Positions 52,424 through 63,398 of a stretch of DNA of 64,000 bases are shown here, one piece after another. This DNA comes from Pocillopora verrucosa (lineage: Eukaryota > Cnidaria > Anthozoa > Scleractinia > Pocilloporidae), in the NCBI RefSeq assembly GCF_036669915.1, contig NC_089324.1, forward strand, positions 14,335,131-14,399,130. Direction: 5' to 3'. Numbering within the stretch: the stretch's first letter is position 1; each line of letters starts with the position of its first letter. A program made the position numbers and the translations under genes. The notes beneath the pieces are model-generated. The model searched no databases. It saw only the letters and a list, made by a program, of their open reading frames with translations, and was not told the origin of the DNA.

Positions 52424-54613
52424 CTACTTTAATATGAAAATTTTTTTAGTGGTAGTCACGAGAATACGTCCATCTGGTGTTGCTGCTATTCCACGAGGTT
52501 CAGGTAAATGAGTGATACTTTTACCAGTGAAGTGACCGTCCAGAGAAAACTGCTGAACTCGGTTATTTTCCCCATCACACACCAGAAGATTATTGGAGCT
52601 GTCTATCAGCAAACCTCTCGGATAGTTAAATTGTCCATCTTGATTGCCTTGTTTGCCATACTTGTGTAAAAATGTTCCTGACTTGTCGAAAGCCTTAATG
52701 CAATGATTTCCGAAATCGGAGACGAAAAACTTGTTTTTGTAAGGCAAGCAGCTCCATGGTAGTTTTAATTTTTCTGAGCCGATATCTCCAAACATGGAAA
52801 TAGTCTTTCCCTCACGTGACATCACCTGTATCCTTTTATTCCCAATGTCGGTTACGACAATGTGACGTTCTTCATCCAAACAAACATCAGTTGGGCGAAG
52901 AAACTCTCCAATTCGTGCACCAGCTTTTCCTAAAGTTTTCACAACAGTTTCCGTTTGGATATTAATTTGTTGTAATTTGCCTTTATTTGTGTCTGTAATC
53001 AAAATCTCTTCATCGTTCAAATATGTCACGCTAAATGAGCCATTAACTTGTCCTTTAACTCCAATTTTTCTCAGACATTTACCATTTTTATCGAATATGT
53101 AAACAAAGTCTTTAATAAAGTCAGTTACGGCAATATTCCCTTTCGTATTTACTGCGATTCCAACTAGACGGCCGACCTGTTCTCCTTCTGATAAATTCAG
53201 ATCCAACTCACCGACCACAGTAAGTTCACGCTCGTTCACCGCCAGAGTGAACGGAGAGTTGGCGAGTGTATCTCCATTAATCTTCACTTCAATGCTGTAA
53301 GCACCTGGTACTTTGGGTATAAATTTGACCTCGAATCTACCGTCTTCTGCGTTATACACAGTGATTTGTGTGACATCTTTGTCTGGTTGTATGAGAACTT
53401 CAGTTTGCTGTTTGAGATCAGGCTGGTTACTTATTTCTCCATCAGGTGTTTTGGGGCATAAAATGAACTTTGCTTCTACACCAGCCTGAAGAGTTTGATC
53501 CAGTCCCTCCAGAGTGGACCGACTTGCATCTGCTATGTCTTCGGTGGCGATGTTGCCCAAGTTGAAGCCCACAGCAGGAGCGGGGTAAAACTTGATGAAG
53601 GAGGTCTGATGGTGTTGTGCAGCTTGGATTCCTCGAAGTTCTTCAAATCTCTGTTTCAAATTGTGCTTGTTTTGCATGATATCCCAGCTCGAGCTTTTCT
53701 GTACCAAGTTTTCGGCAAAGTCGGCGACTTTGTTGTTTTGTTTCATCAGAGATTCAACAGCCTCCTGAGCCGAGTTGATTCTTTGGAGTCTCGTCACGCA
53801 CGTTGTCTCGATTAATTCAATGGCTTGTCGCTCGCGCTCTCGAATCTCTGCGATCTTCTGCTCTGCTGCTTGCGAGACTCCTCGTTTAGCGAGTTGGGCA
53901 TTGTCTCGCAGCTCGGAAGCTGTGTGGTGAAACTGTCGAATCGTTGCCTTTAAATCGTTTTCCCTTGTTCGGCTCATTACGGCATCCGCCATGATGTTTC
54001 CCTTCTCGTTGTCCGCCGCTTCGTCGAGCAAAATAACTTCATGGCTTTTATGATCCGTCACAATGCAAAGATGGCAGACACAACATTGACACTGAAGGCA
54101 GTAAAATCTCGTCATCTCCCTTTCGTGGTACTTCTTGGTGCAAAAGGGCTGTCGCTTTAACAAAGCCTCGTAATCTTGATCTTGGAAGTCTGTAACAGGC
54201 ATGACTTTGTGTCCTTCGAATGCGTCGCGCATAATTTCGTGTGCGTTCAGACATTCGGAGCACATAAATCGAGCACAGTCGAAGCAGTAATGGACATTGG
54301 AGCTGGTCCTCTTACAGTTGCCACAAGTGATGTTTGTTCCATCGCCACTTTGTCGAACGGCAAGGATATTCAACAAACTGTTGTGAAAAAAACTGGTTGG
54401 CAACGCTTCGAAGCGACTTCCTTCTGGTAAGTGGAGTTCTGCCTGACACTCGGGGCATCGGAATTTTCCATGTCTTTGGCTCACTCTTGCGTGTTTTTCC
54501 AAACACTCACAGCAGAACGTGTGAAAACACGATATAATTTTTGGTTCTTTGAAGGTTTCGAGACAAATTGAGCAAGTAACTTGTTTCGTGAGGTTTCTCA
54601 TGAAGGACTCCAT
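52424..54613 (-). CDS. TRIM-NHL E3 ubiquitin ligase, array gene 10
   Basis: An intact frame of 729 residues from MESFMRN at 54613. An ATG three codons earlier (MFTMES) is open, but the aligned start is preferred. All zinc ligands are present. The coiled coil is class II (HTASELRDNAQLAKRGVSQ), with filamin and six NHL blades. Entry residues are NGSFS, LRPTD, KLPWS, NYPRG and PEPRG. In blade 2 the otherwise near-universal proline is replaced by serine (GSFSV). The neighbouring motif reads DTNKGKLQ where others have DTNNNRIQ. The TATA-like box is at 54718-54729, 105 nt before the ATG, and no transposon interrupts the leader, unlike the other class II genes. Confidence 0.92.
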   Translation of the reverse strand: MESFMRNLTKQVTCSICLETFKEPKIISCFHTFCCECLEKHARVSQRHGKFRCPECQAELHLPEGSRFEALPTSFFHNSLLNILAVRQSGDGTNITCGNCKRTSSNVHYCFDCARFMCSECLNAHEIMRDAFEGHKVMPVTDFQDQDYEALLKRQPFCTKKYHEREMTRFYCLQCQCCVCHLCIVTDHKSHEVILLDEAADNEKGNIMADAVMSRTRENDLKATIRQFHHTASELRDNAQLAKRGVSQAAEQKIAEIRERERQAIELIETTCVTRLQRINSAQEAVESLMKQNNKVADFAENLVQKSSSWDIMQNKHNLKQRFEELRGIQAAQHHQTSFIKFYPAPAVGFNLGNIATEDIADASRSTLEGLDQTLQAGVEAKFILCPKTPDGEISNQPDLKQQTEVLIQPDKDVTQITVYNAEDGRFEVKFIPKVPGAYSIEVKINGDTLANSPFTLAVNERELTVVGELDLNLSEGEQVGRLVGIAVNTKGNIAVTDFIKDFVYIFDKNGKCLRKIGVKGQVNGSFSVTYLNDEEILITDTNKGKLQQINIQTETVVKTLGKAGARIGEFLRPTDVCLDEERHIVVTDIGNKRIQVMSREGKTISMFGDIGSEKLKLPWSCLPYKNKFFVSDFGNHCIKAFDKSGTFLHKYGKQGNQDGQFNYPRGLLIDSSNNLLVCDGENNRVQQFSLDGHFTGKSITHLPEPRGIAATPDGRILVTTTKKIFILK

Positions 54614-54890
54614 TGTAAACATACGAGATGATTGCTTGTAAACGCACTCTGAAAAAGCTATTGTTTGAAATTCCGAGAAAAACAGGATGTAACTGATTGA
54701 CCTTGTGAACTGAAGCTAAATATATTTAGAAACTGGGGTATCATCACGCAGTCAGTCTTTTTTTGTAGAAGATCATGGCCGATTAGATTTCTTTTTCGTT
54801 TTGATTGTCTACATGTTTTCGCACATTACTGATTTCTCGCTTACGTTGTCAGGTCAAAAATTGACGCGTGGATTTAAGCTGATCTGTTTC
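54614..54890 (-). promoter_or_regulatory. Conserved 5' flank with TATA-like box, gene 10
   Basis: The TATA-like core is at 54718-54729, and a CTTTTTCAGAG acceptor-like sequence is near the ATG. The distal part (54830-54890) is shortened compared with other copies. Confidence 0.48.
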
Positions 54891-55013
54891 TTAATTATGT
54901 TTGAAACATGTGAGTGATGTATTCAGTGTTCATTGTAGTCCGCCTTCGATTAAGGCAATGCTTTGAAGCAATTTCTCGCTTACGTTTTTTTGGATTTAAG
55001 CTGATTCATTTCA

Positions 55014-55224
55014 TTAACCATTTACACCTTAACATCAGTATGCATATTCTCCATACTGTTTTTTATACATTTCCTAAGGCGCTAACAAGGAGATTTTGCT
55101 TAACAATCAAGAGCTCCTGTGCTTTTTGATCATTTTCAATATTCTCATAATCTTAATGTCTTATTTATGGGTGATACTATAAAGAGAAATTAGATGCTGG
55201 CCACTTTTAGGGGTTAAAGGGTTG
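55014..55224. repeat. TIR element family A, inverted copy
   Basis: Full length, in the opposite orientation to the array standard, from TTAACCATTTACACC to GGGGTTAAAGGGTTGA. It pairs with the copy at 304-514. A ~20-bp RING relic (GCAATGCTTTGAAGCAATTT) precedes it at 54955. Confidence 0.75.
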
Positions 55225-55282
55225 ATTATGTTTTAAACATTTAAGAATGATGCATTCAGTGGTCATTGTAGTCCGCCCTCGA

Positions 55283-55405
55283 TTTAGGCAACGCTTTGAA
55301 ACAATTTCCTTTTGGTATATGCATTTCTGTCTGACACTCGGGGCGTCGAAATTTTCCTTGTTTTGGCTCACATTTGCGTTTTTTTCTAAACGCTCACAGC
55401 AAAAC
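55283..55405 (-). pseudogene. TRIM-NHL RING-domain relic, second copy
   Basis: On the minus strand it encodes HTFCCERLEKNANVSQ followed, after a frame change, by the GKFRRPECQTEMHIPKGN type of segment. This is the distal half of the RING. Start and downstream domains are missing. It parallels the relic at 566-706 and is followed at 55405-55609 by a diverged copy of the TRIM promoter flank. Confidence 0.72.
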
Positions 55406-55609
55406 GTGTGACCTTCTGAATTGAAACTAATTATATTTTAGAAACTGGGCTATCATCACGCAGTCACGCTTTTGTTGTAGAAGATCATGGCTGACTAGGT
55501 TACTCATTTGTATTGATTGTTTGTATGTTTTCACGCAGTACTGACCTCGAATTCTCGCTTATGTTTTCAAGTCGTAAATTGACGTGTGGAGTTAAACTGA
55601 TCTATTCCT
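55406..55609 (-). promoter_or_regulatory. Orphan copy of the TRIM 5' flank
   Basis: Contains GTAGAAGATCATGGCTGAC, CGCAGTCACGCTTTTG and a decayed TATA-like AATTATATTTTAG. It belongs to the relic RING fragment and drives no visible gene. Confidence 0.45.
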
Positions 55610-55794
55610 AATTAAGAGTGATAAGCATCTGATTTATCCCTATAATATCACCCCTGAATTAAACATTTAGGTCAAGAGAATACACGAAATTATCACCAGC
55701 TAAGGAAGCTTTTGATTTTTAAACATATTTTCCTTGTCAGTACCTTAGGAAATGTATAAAGAACAGTAAGGAGAATATACAGACTGATGTTAGG
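55610..55794. repeat. TIR element family A, both termini lost
   Basis: The body runs from ATTAAGAGTGATAAGCATCT to CAGACTGATGTTAGG; the terminal TTAACCC sequences are gone. Confidence 0.68.
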
Positions 55795-56223
55795 TTTCCG
55801 TGGTCATTAGATGGCCGATGGGGTTTCTGCTGCTACTATTTGCCGTGCATCGAAAAATTGTTTCTAGTATTATGACGCGGTGTAAGGGTATTTTTTAGGC
55901 AAAATATCGTTAACAGTAGACTAACTGGCGAGCTTTATGTGGGGACAGTACGTCAGAAAATTGAGCAACGCTTTGATTTAACTTTTAAACTACACCCTCA
56001 ACATGGTTCTAAGAGTCTCGCCATATCCCACACCAGATATGCCATACACAAGAGGTATTGATTGACCACGTCTAAACCCGTAGAGAAACAGTTTTTGGTC
56101 ACCCATACATGCCGATATCTAGATAAACTGAACAAGTTTTGATAAGCCAATGGCTGATACTCCTTAAACGAATTGTTGTATAGGATGTTGAAAAGCGACA
56201 TCAATGACACCTATAGCTTCCAG
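55795..56223. repeat. Array spacer block F, partly deleted
   Basis: A noncoding copy with ~120 bp missing after CCACACCAGATATGCC. Like the other copies it ends before a family C element. Confidence 0.6.
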
Positions 56224-56369
56224 GCTCCAGTTGTTCGAAGGTCGGATAACACTTTCCACTGAATAAAACTCTGTCCGGTGGATAACGCTATACATTTGCT
56301 ATCACTTATCCGCTGGATAGCGATTTATCAGTTTAATAGTGTTATCCACCCTTTATATAACTGGGTCCT
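56224..56369. repeat. Palindromic TIR element family C
   Basis: A full copy from GCTCCAGTTGTTCGAAGGTC to ATAACTGGGTCC. Confidence 0.76.
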
Positions 56370-56895
56370 GACCAATAAAACTGAAGCTAATTTGAGTTTG
56401 AAGGTGAAGTTGATTGGGTATCGTCTTCTATCGTCACGGTCATGGAGAGTATTTTATCTAAGACAGTTTATTCACTGGAGCTATTAGTAAGCCTTCACTT
56501 TTAGATATTGCCGTCAGTAATTAGGAAAACAAACTCTCCTTTTCTCAGATTTATTGGTCTAAAAAAATGGTCTGCAGGGTTCTTACAAACATCCCCCACC
56601 CCCCCTCCTCTGGGATGAGGCGGAATTTCGCGTAGGTGAGAAGGGATTACTCTCAGTGTGGCGCTTATTCATTCGAGCAATATGGCTTTCGATGGTGGAA
56701 GGTTGAATTCAGGCTATTTTCAAACTGAGTGTTGACTATTTGGAAGGAACGGTTTATTGTTATTTGACACTAGCTATAAGATCAATTCCTTAAAATGAAA
56801 GAGTTGTTGAGTGAGTTAGCCAAGTTCAATTCACTGTTCACGGGTTCAATATTTCTGGTGTCAAAATTATACAGAAAAAGGAAAGACATCTTTAC
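56370..56895. repeat. Array spacer block H, truncated
   Basis: A spacer copy ending near AAGACATCTTTACATATAAT, where array sequence stops. Confidence 0.6.
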
Positions 56896-58393
56896 ATATA
56901 ATATGGGAACATCGCCCAAGACTCAACCGATGTTTCCAATTTTAAAAAGTAACTAACTCTTAGTTTTTTCTCATTTCGTGTTGGTCTGTCTAGGTATGTA
57001 TAGGTACTTCGAAATAGTATTTTCTATTATTAATCAGCGAATTCTTAAAGCATTTAGAGATTTTCAAGATTTATTTTCTTTCCTATCTTTTACGCGCCTA
57101 AACCTCCCCACGGTCTATCCTCAAACATATACAACTGTTGGTAACTTGATCTTTCACGCTAACGCGGATAAAAAATAAAATTTTGTTGTTTGCTCATTGA
57201 ATCAAAGGATGCGACGATTTTAAAGCAGTCGAATGAAAAGGATGATATAGAGTAGAGACGGTATGTTATTCAAACCAGGCCTGAAAACGGGTTATGGCAT
57301 AAAATGACACTCAACAAGAATGAAAGTTGTGTTAAAGTTATCTAGGAAAGGAGATTGTTCTCATCGCTCGTCTGCTTGATATTATATTGATATTGTAGGG
57401 AGAAATTCTGCCTTGGTCACTCCTGGGAGTTAAAAGGTTAAAATTGGGCGAAGTCGTAGTTTCGTAGACAATCTATCGTCAAGGGCCATACGACATTAAT
57501 ATATTTTCGGGCAAGAAAGTGGTGAAAAGACTGGAAAATACCAAGTAGGGAAAATTGTTTGATTTAACAACAAACTCTTACAGCCAACGTGACTCAAAAA
57601 CGTATAGAAGGCAGTAAATAGAATTTATATTTAGATCTTGGGAGTGAAAGGGAAAACCTCATGCTTGTGCAAACTGGCAAAACGGGTTCGTAGAAAAGGT
57701 ACATCTTGGCACCCTTGCTGGTGATGAAAGCCGAATTGACGATAAGAGGCCCTAAGGCTAGACAGTTCTCCACATTTTGAGGACGATTTTTGTTCAATAA
57801 CGCACAGCAACCCAGTACTGTTTCTTTTTAAAAAAAGTCAGGACTTAATTTGCTGTTTTACCTTTGCCAGGATCTTGCGCAAGTTCTCTTGGTCTTAGTT
57901 TGGATTACAAACTCCCAAACAGCGCCTTCAGTGCCTCATCAGAATGGCCCCAGGTATGCATTTTCACTTCTCTTTTAGTACTTTGTTACCAGCACGAGAA
58001 TATAAACTGCTTATAATCTCTTGGTTACCGGCAATTCTAATTACATGGCAAGGATCGAAATAGGAACAAAAACCAAAACATCTCGAACTATGATTTTTGT
58101 AAAATTTTACATCGCTCCATCGAACCAAAATCAAACACAACTCAGTATTGTCAAATTTTCTATCTTAATTTCCCTTTTCCAATCCTTTTATCTTTATTCA
58201 ACCTAATTTACAAAATGTACTAAAACGAATAATTCTCTATAACATGAGCGTCTCATTTTCATGCTTGTCCAGATAGAAATTCACTTTCGTATTGGCATTC
58301 ATCTCTGATGGGCATCACATTATTTGAGTATGTTCGTTAGCTTAAAAGATCTACCACACCCACAGGTTGACCAATCTTATGTCTGTATATCAA
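56896..58393. other. Non-array segment preceding discoidin exons
   Basis: No gene recognised. Sequence from ~57250 on is a diverged, expanded duplicate of 36220-36852 (shared CCAGGCCT, ATGACACT, AGTTATCTAGGAAAGGAG, GATGGGCATCACATTAT). Confidence 0.5.
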
Positions 58394-58553
58394 GGTGGTG
58401 GTTACGTAGTCAGTGCAAGGAATGCACGTTTGTATTCTGAGGATGATCAGGATCGCAAGCGAATCAGAGCGTGCTGTGCTTCCAGCAGGGATCTACAGTG
58501 GATCAAGGTTGACCTGGAAAGAGTCAAGCAGATCACAGCAGTAGCAACGCAAG
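58394..58553 (+). CDS. F5/8 type C (discoidin) half-domain exon
   Basis: The plus-strand frame reads GGGYVVSARNARLYSEDDQD, RKRIRACCASSRDLQWIKV and DLERVKQITAVATQ, ending at a donor AAG|GTAAC. It matches the first half of a discoidin domain. There is no stop, but two conserved tryptophans are changed: the first (W to Y) and that of WCA (now CCA). The exon is 160 nt and symmetric in phase, as in its two relatives. The downstream half of the domain is not found in the window, so this may be one exon of a gene reaching outside or a dead fragment. Extracellular adhesion is the usual role of the family. Confidence 0.5.
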
Positions 58554-58693
58554 GTAACACAGTAATAGTAAGTAGTAGAAGTCTTCAAAGAGAAAGAGAG
58601 AATATTCGAATACTTCGAGGCCATTATTTTCAAAAGTACAGAATGTCGCTAAGCACCGTCTGTTTTTTCTTATGACGTTCAGTTCTTTGCCCA

Positions 58694-58853
58694 GGTGGCG
58701 GCTGATGGGCGTCGGCAAGCAACGCTCGTCTTTATTTTGAAGTTGATGACGACAGCAAACGAATTGGCAGTTGGTGTGCGGTGGATCTGAACCAACAGTG
58801 GCTAAGAATCGACTTAAAACAAATGAAAACCATTACTGGAATCGCTATACAAG
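58694..58853 (+). pseudogene. F5/8 type C (discoidin) half-domain exon with a nonsense codon
   Basis: The frame reads GGG, stop (TGA at 58703-58705 for TGG), WASASNARLYFEVDDDSKRI, GSWCAVDLNQQWLRIDLKQM and KTITGIAIQ, followed by the donor AAG|GTGAG. It is preceded by an acceptor-like TTCTTTGCCCAG. The match to the family is better than in the previous exon except for the stop. It lies only 140 nt after that exon, so the two are tandem exon duplicates rather than two halves of one domain. Confidence 0.65.
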
Positions 58854-59889
58854 GTGAGATAGAATGAGAAGATCAGCATAGGAATTCTCCTCTGCGATCG
58901 CTATATATATGTCTTAATTTTAGATGTGAGAAAGAATTATTTCATCAGTCGCTGATTTCTTTCTTCGCATGGCTATGGTCTTCGTGTGTCGATACCTAAG
59001 AACACATAGCTCTCCTTTTTTTGCTTTGGCTTTTGTTTGTTTTTATTGTTTTTTGTACAGATAACACATTTGACGCAAATGAAACCCTGAATTAAGATAA
59101 AACTGAACTTAGAAATTTTCTTTTCTTGGACGTGATGTGTTTGTTGAGCACGTAAAGAAGTACAAACTTGCCTTCAGCACTGACGAAACGAACATTCAGA
59201 ATTACCAAGAGAATGAGGGATCCAAAGTGAGGAGCCTACAGTTCTAAGATCGAAAGAGATTTAGCATTAATACAGGGTAATATAGTGTCATCAACGGAGT
59301 TGATAACGTAAATTGGCCACCGTAAAGAGTTACAAAGCTGACGTTTCGAACGTTAGCCCTTCGTCAGAAGGGCAAACAGTATTTATTTAAACCTACCAGT
59401 GGTTTATCATAAATCCTGCAATATGATTGCGGTTGTAAGATACAAGAGCCTTTTAAGCCTTGTCACTTTACTCACCGTCTATCAAGGATTAGATAACGAG
59501 TAGGGTAGTCGCTCAGAATGCAGAATTTGGGATCGTGCGCTGGTTGTAAAACGTGATAGAAAACCAAAGTGACTCGTGAAATTGTTAAACAGCACTCATA
59601 ACCGCACTCACCGTTGAGAACGTTGGAAATGATCATTTACTCTTAAGAGTTAGAGCATGGCTATTAAGAAACGCTCGATATTGACACCTCTTGCTAGCCG
59701 AGTTCGAATTCCGTACTGTATGTTATGGACCAGGTTATTTTCCGGCCGCTCGGATCTATGGCCCAGGTATGAAGTGCGCAGCTTATAAATTGGGGCTGGA
59801 GAAGACGAGGTTAGTAAACTGTTTATCATATCTTTGAGTTCAAATAGAGGGGAAGATTTGAATTCTGCAATTTCATTATATTGATCCTT
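58854..59889. other. Intergenic with one dispersed repeat
   Basis: A repeat with AACGTAAATTGGCCACCGTA, GACGTTTCGAACGTTAG and CCCTTCGTCAGAAG at about 59295-59370 is the partner of 4320-4400. The remaining sequence shows no supported gene. Confidence 0.5.
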
Positions 59890-61128
59890 CCGATCCATAA
59901 ATCCTTTCCAATTAGTTGAGTGGAAGGCCACATTAGTCACGGCAGCCGACGCTCTCACCCCGAGAAATCTTCATGTTGTCGTTCATTCATAAAACACACG
60001 CTGTGACTGGTTTCTTTTAGCATTGTCATGCTAAAAAGCTTGCATGTTTATATGAGCCACAATTCAGCCGGATTTCATTGAACGTTTCACTTTCAGATTT
60101 TTAATTAAGAAAAAAACTTCAAGCAGAAGTCACAGTGTTGAATCCAACCTGCCGTACTATTTCAGTTTATGAACTATTACAGATTGTGAAAGTTTTGACA
60201 GTTTAGAAAGCTTTCAATTGAGAGAATAATCTGTTTGGTTGAATAAGACCAGTGGTCTTATACAATCAATCAGATTATTCACTCAATTGCTCCCCTACGT
60301 CTTGTGTTTCCCCCTACACTTCTTATGTGCTCTAGCCGCTTCCTACTTGCTTTACAACAAAACAAAGCACAGTCAAGGCTTCTTTGTTTGTTGAATATGT
60401 TTTAATTCATTAGCATTTATTTTCACTGATGACCATCTGCCAAATAAAGGCAGATTTTGATGTTTAAAAAAACATCCTCTTTCCATTTCCTCTTTTTCAA
60501 TGCAACAATGGGGAGAACAATTAAGAACCGTCTTACAAGCGTCTTGAAGTAATGAGATAACTAGAACTATCAAAAAGTTATTCTTCAACCTCGCAAAGTC
60601 AAAAAGGGTTTGGTTTTTGTTGGCTTCTTTTTCCGGGAGCGAGGCCTAACAAGAGCTGGATGTCACATAGTACTCGTCTGTTTCATTTTTCAATTTTTCT
60701 CAGACATTTACCATTTTTATCGAATATGTAAACACAGTTTTTACCATTGTCAGAACTCGTCTGTTTCAGCATCTGACACGTATCGCCCTTTCTAATAGCA
60801 GAAAGCAATATATATGCAAATACTGCTTAGTTATTGAAAGAAAATAATGTATTTAACGCGACGTACTAAAGGCAAAATATTCTTTGACAATCAGAACCTT
60901 TTAACATTTACACGTGCTACATTATTACGAATATGCATAAACGCCACCAGCAAACCAAATTTAAATTCTCAAAGCTAATTAGTTCAGTTGTATTTGACAA
61001 AGCTTCTTCGAGAAGAAGAATAAACTTACAAATTTCAGTCTCCGATTATTGCACATTAGGAAAGAAACAATTCGGGCCATTAGAAGTAGAATACAAACTG
61101 CGAAGTAAATAAGTGTCTGTTGAAACAG
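59890..61128. repeat. Long 3'-flank module, copy 4, with a TRIM fragment inserted
   Basis: A diverged copy of the module from GAAGGCCACATTAGTCACGG through the CAGATTATTCACTCAATTGC repeat to the 3' UTR of pseudogene 11. TIR element B is absent. A 69-bp insertion of TRIM NHL coding sequence lies at 60686-60754. Confidence 0.62.
60686..60754 (-). other. Short NHL-coding fragment inserted in a spacer
   Basis: Positions 60691-60753 are identical to 23321-23383 of gene 4 (NHL blade 1). The insert is flanked by 14-bp direct repeats ACTCGTCTGTTTCA at 60672-60685 and 60755-60768, a sequence that is single in the other module copies. This looks like a templated insertion with target duplication. Confidence 0.8.
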
Positions 61129-62230
61129 CTACTTTAATATGAAAATCTTGTCAGTGGTAGTCACGAGAATACGTCCATCTGATGTTGCTGTTATTCTACG
61201 AGGATAAGGGAACTGAGTGATACTTTTGACAGTGAAGCGACCGTCCAGAGAAAACTGGTGAACTCGATTATTCAACCGATCATACACCAGAAGATTATTT
61301 GAGCTGTCTATAAGCAAACCATTCGGGTTGTTAAATTGTCCATCTTGATTGCCTCGTTTGCCAAACTTGTGTAAGAATGTTCCTGACTTGTCGAAAGCTT
61401 TAATGCAATGATTTTCCCTATCGGAGACGAAAAACTTTTTATTGTAAGGCAAGCGGCTCTTTGGGTGTTTTGATTTGTCTGGGCCGAAGTTTCGAAAGAT
61501 GGAAATAGTCTCTCCCCCAGGTGACATCACCTGTATCCTGTTCCTCGACATCTCGGTTACAACCATGCGACGTTCTACATCCAAACAAACATCAGTCGGG
61601 TGATAAAACTCTCCTATTCCTACACCTATTTTCCCTAAGGTTTTCATAACAGTTCCTGTCTGGATATTAATTTGTTGTATTCTGTCGTTATTTGTGTCTG
61701 CAATCAAAATCTCGTCATCGTTCAAATATGTCAAGCCACATGGGTCTTTAAATTGCCCTTTAGCTCCAATTTTTCTCAGACATTTACCATTTATCGAACA
61801 TGTAAACGCGTTCTCCTTCTAATAACTTCAGATCCAACTCACTGACCACGATAAGTTCACACTCCTTCACCGCCACAATGAACGGAGAGTTGGCGAGTGT
61901 ATCTCCATTAATCTTCACTTCAATTCTGTAAGCACCGGGTACTTTGGGTATAAATTTCACCTCGAATCTACCGTTTTCTGTGTTGCAAACAGTGACTTGT
62001 GTGACATTTTTGTCTGGTCGTATATGAACTTCAATTTGCTGTTTGAGATCAGTCTGGTTACTTATTTCTCCATCAGGTGTTTTGGGGGATAAAATGAACT
62101 TTGCTTCTAAACCAGCCTGAAGAGTTTGATCCAGTCCCTCTAAAGTGGAACTTCCGCTCGGCTGCTTGCGAAACTCCGCGTTTAGCGAGTTGGGCATTGT
62201 CTCTTAACTCAGAAGCTGTGTGGTTAAAAC
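61129..62230 (-). pseudogene. TRIM-NHL pseudogene, locus 11
   Basis: A filamin domain (62150-61830) and NHL blades 2-6 (61734-61129) are readable in different frames. Most of NHL blade 1 is deleted near 61800 (about 90 nt). Upstream, a short out-of-frame piece of the class II coiled coil (AEFRKQPS frame, 62197-62155) is joined to filamin. RING, both B-boxes and most of the coiled coil are missing. At ~62230 the gene runs into the RecQ-bearing TIR element. It is not functional. Confidence 0.9.
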
Positions 62231-62252
62231 ACTGTGTGGTTGCGAAAACATT

Positions 62253-63175
62253 GAAGTGAATTCGTTTTCCATTTCTCGGTTAAATTTGCAATTCAGCGTC
62301 CGAGTTCAGACATGTACTTTGTTTTAAGGACAGGAAAAGATTATGAGCGATTTTGGTATAAAATTAGAAGAGGACAATGTTTGATTGGCATCGCGCTTAC
62401 AAAACTAGACTTTAACGTCCACGCGGTTTCTGCTTGCATGTATAAACAGTGCCACAGTCGTCGAAAAAAGTGGGACCATTAGATCATGATTTTTAAAGAT
62501 TTCTTTGAGCCGATAGTTACGCTACCAGCGTGAAGAAAGAGTAACTCTTTTCTCAGTAGAAAGAATCGCTGCAAGAAACAACTAGCTTTATTTAATAGCT
62601 TCGCAGCACCGTTCGTAAAGAGAGCGTAAGTTGAAGGCGGACAACAGCTGACAATCCTCTTGACCCAAGCACATTAAGATAGTGCACCTGGTCTTCTGTG
62701 AGAGCTTTAACGGGCGGCACAATAAATATAGTGACCGGTTTCTCCAGGAGAAGAGAGGTGATCGATCACTGGCTCTGCTTGATATAATAAAGATTTTCCA
62801 TAGCAAGTTGGTAACGAAACGGAGATATCGTTACCCTCGAAAAAACATATCTATGGCTTTCTGCTGTTCCTCTTGAAATGTCTCTTTACCAATCTATCCT
62901 GATCTTTTCAGGTCGCTGTTGTCTTAAAAGATGACCATGAAAACATTTTGTTCACCATCTTGTTCGTTAGTATGAAAACAAATTACCAACTCTCGCCAAT
63001 AAGAATTGACGAAAGAATCGGCAAAAGGGGTTAACCGATAAAAAGTCATTATACGTGTTTTTGCAAAAGAGTGACGTCACGGAACACGATTAGTGTCAGG
63101 TTTACGTAGACGTTCCCTCGCTTCTGTTTCACCTTTTTTTGCGGGGGGGGGGGGAGGGGAAGGAAGAGGGTACTA
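62253..63175 (-). mobile_element. TIR element with RecQ-like helicase debris, left end lost
   Basis: Related to 19568-20644, 33408-34280 and 40228-41215. The left TIR is missing and replaced by the pseudogene junction. The right TIR (GTCAGGTTTACGTAGACGTT, CCCTCGCTTCTGTTTCACC) and the adjoining AGAAAAACT target remain. Helicase-derived debris, in broken frames, lies at 62880-62588. TGACGTCA is at 63072-63079. Confidence 0.65.
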
Positions 63176-63398
63176 AGAAAAACTGGATGTACATGAGTGA
63201 CATGAACTGAAGCTAATCATATTTAGAAACTGGGCTATCATTACGCAGTCACGCTTTTGTTGTAGAAGATCATGGCCGGTTGGGTTTCTGTTTTGTTTTG
63301 TTGATTGTTTGCATGTTTTCACCCATTCTGACTTCGAATTCTGGCTTACGTTTTTAAGTCGTAAATTAACGCGTGGAGTTAAACTGAATTAATCCTCA
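63176..63398 (-). promoter_or_regulatory. Relic of the TRIM 5' flank
   Basis: Matches the promoter flank with GTAGAAGATCATGGCC and CGCAGTCACGCTTTTG. The TATA-like box has become AATCATATTTAG. It serves only the pseudogene. Confidence 0.4.

Noticed and set aside
57594-57797. 67-codon minus-strand frame in the unique segment
   Set aside because: Isolated, with no domain, start context or poly(A) signal to support it.
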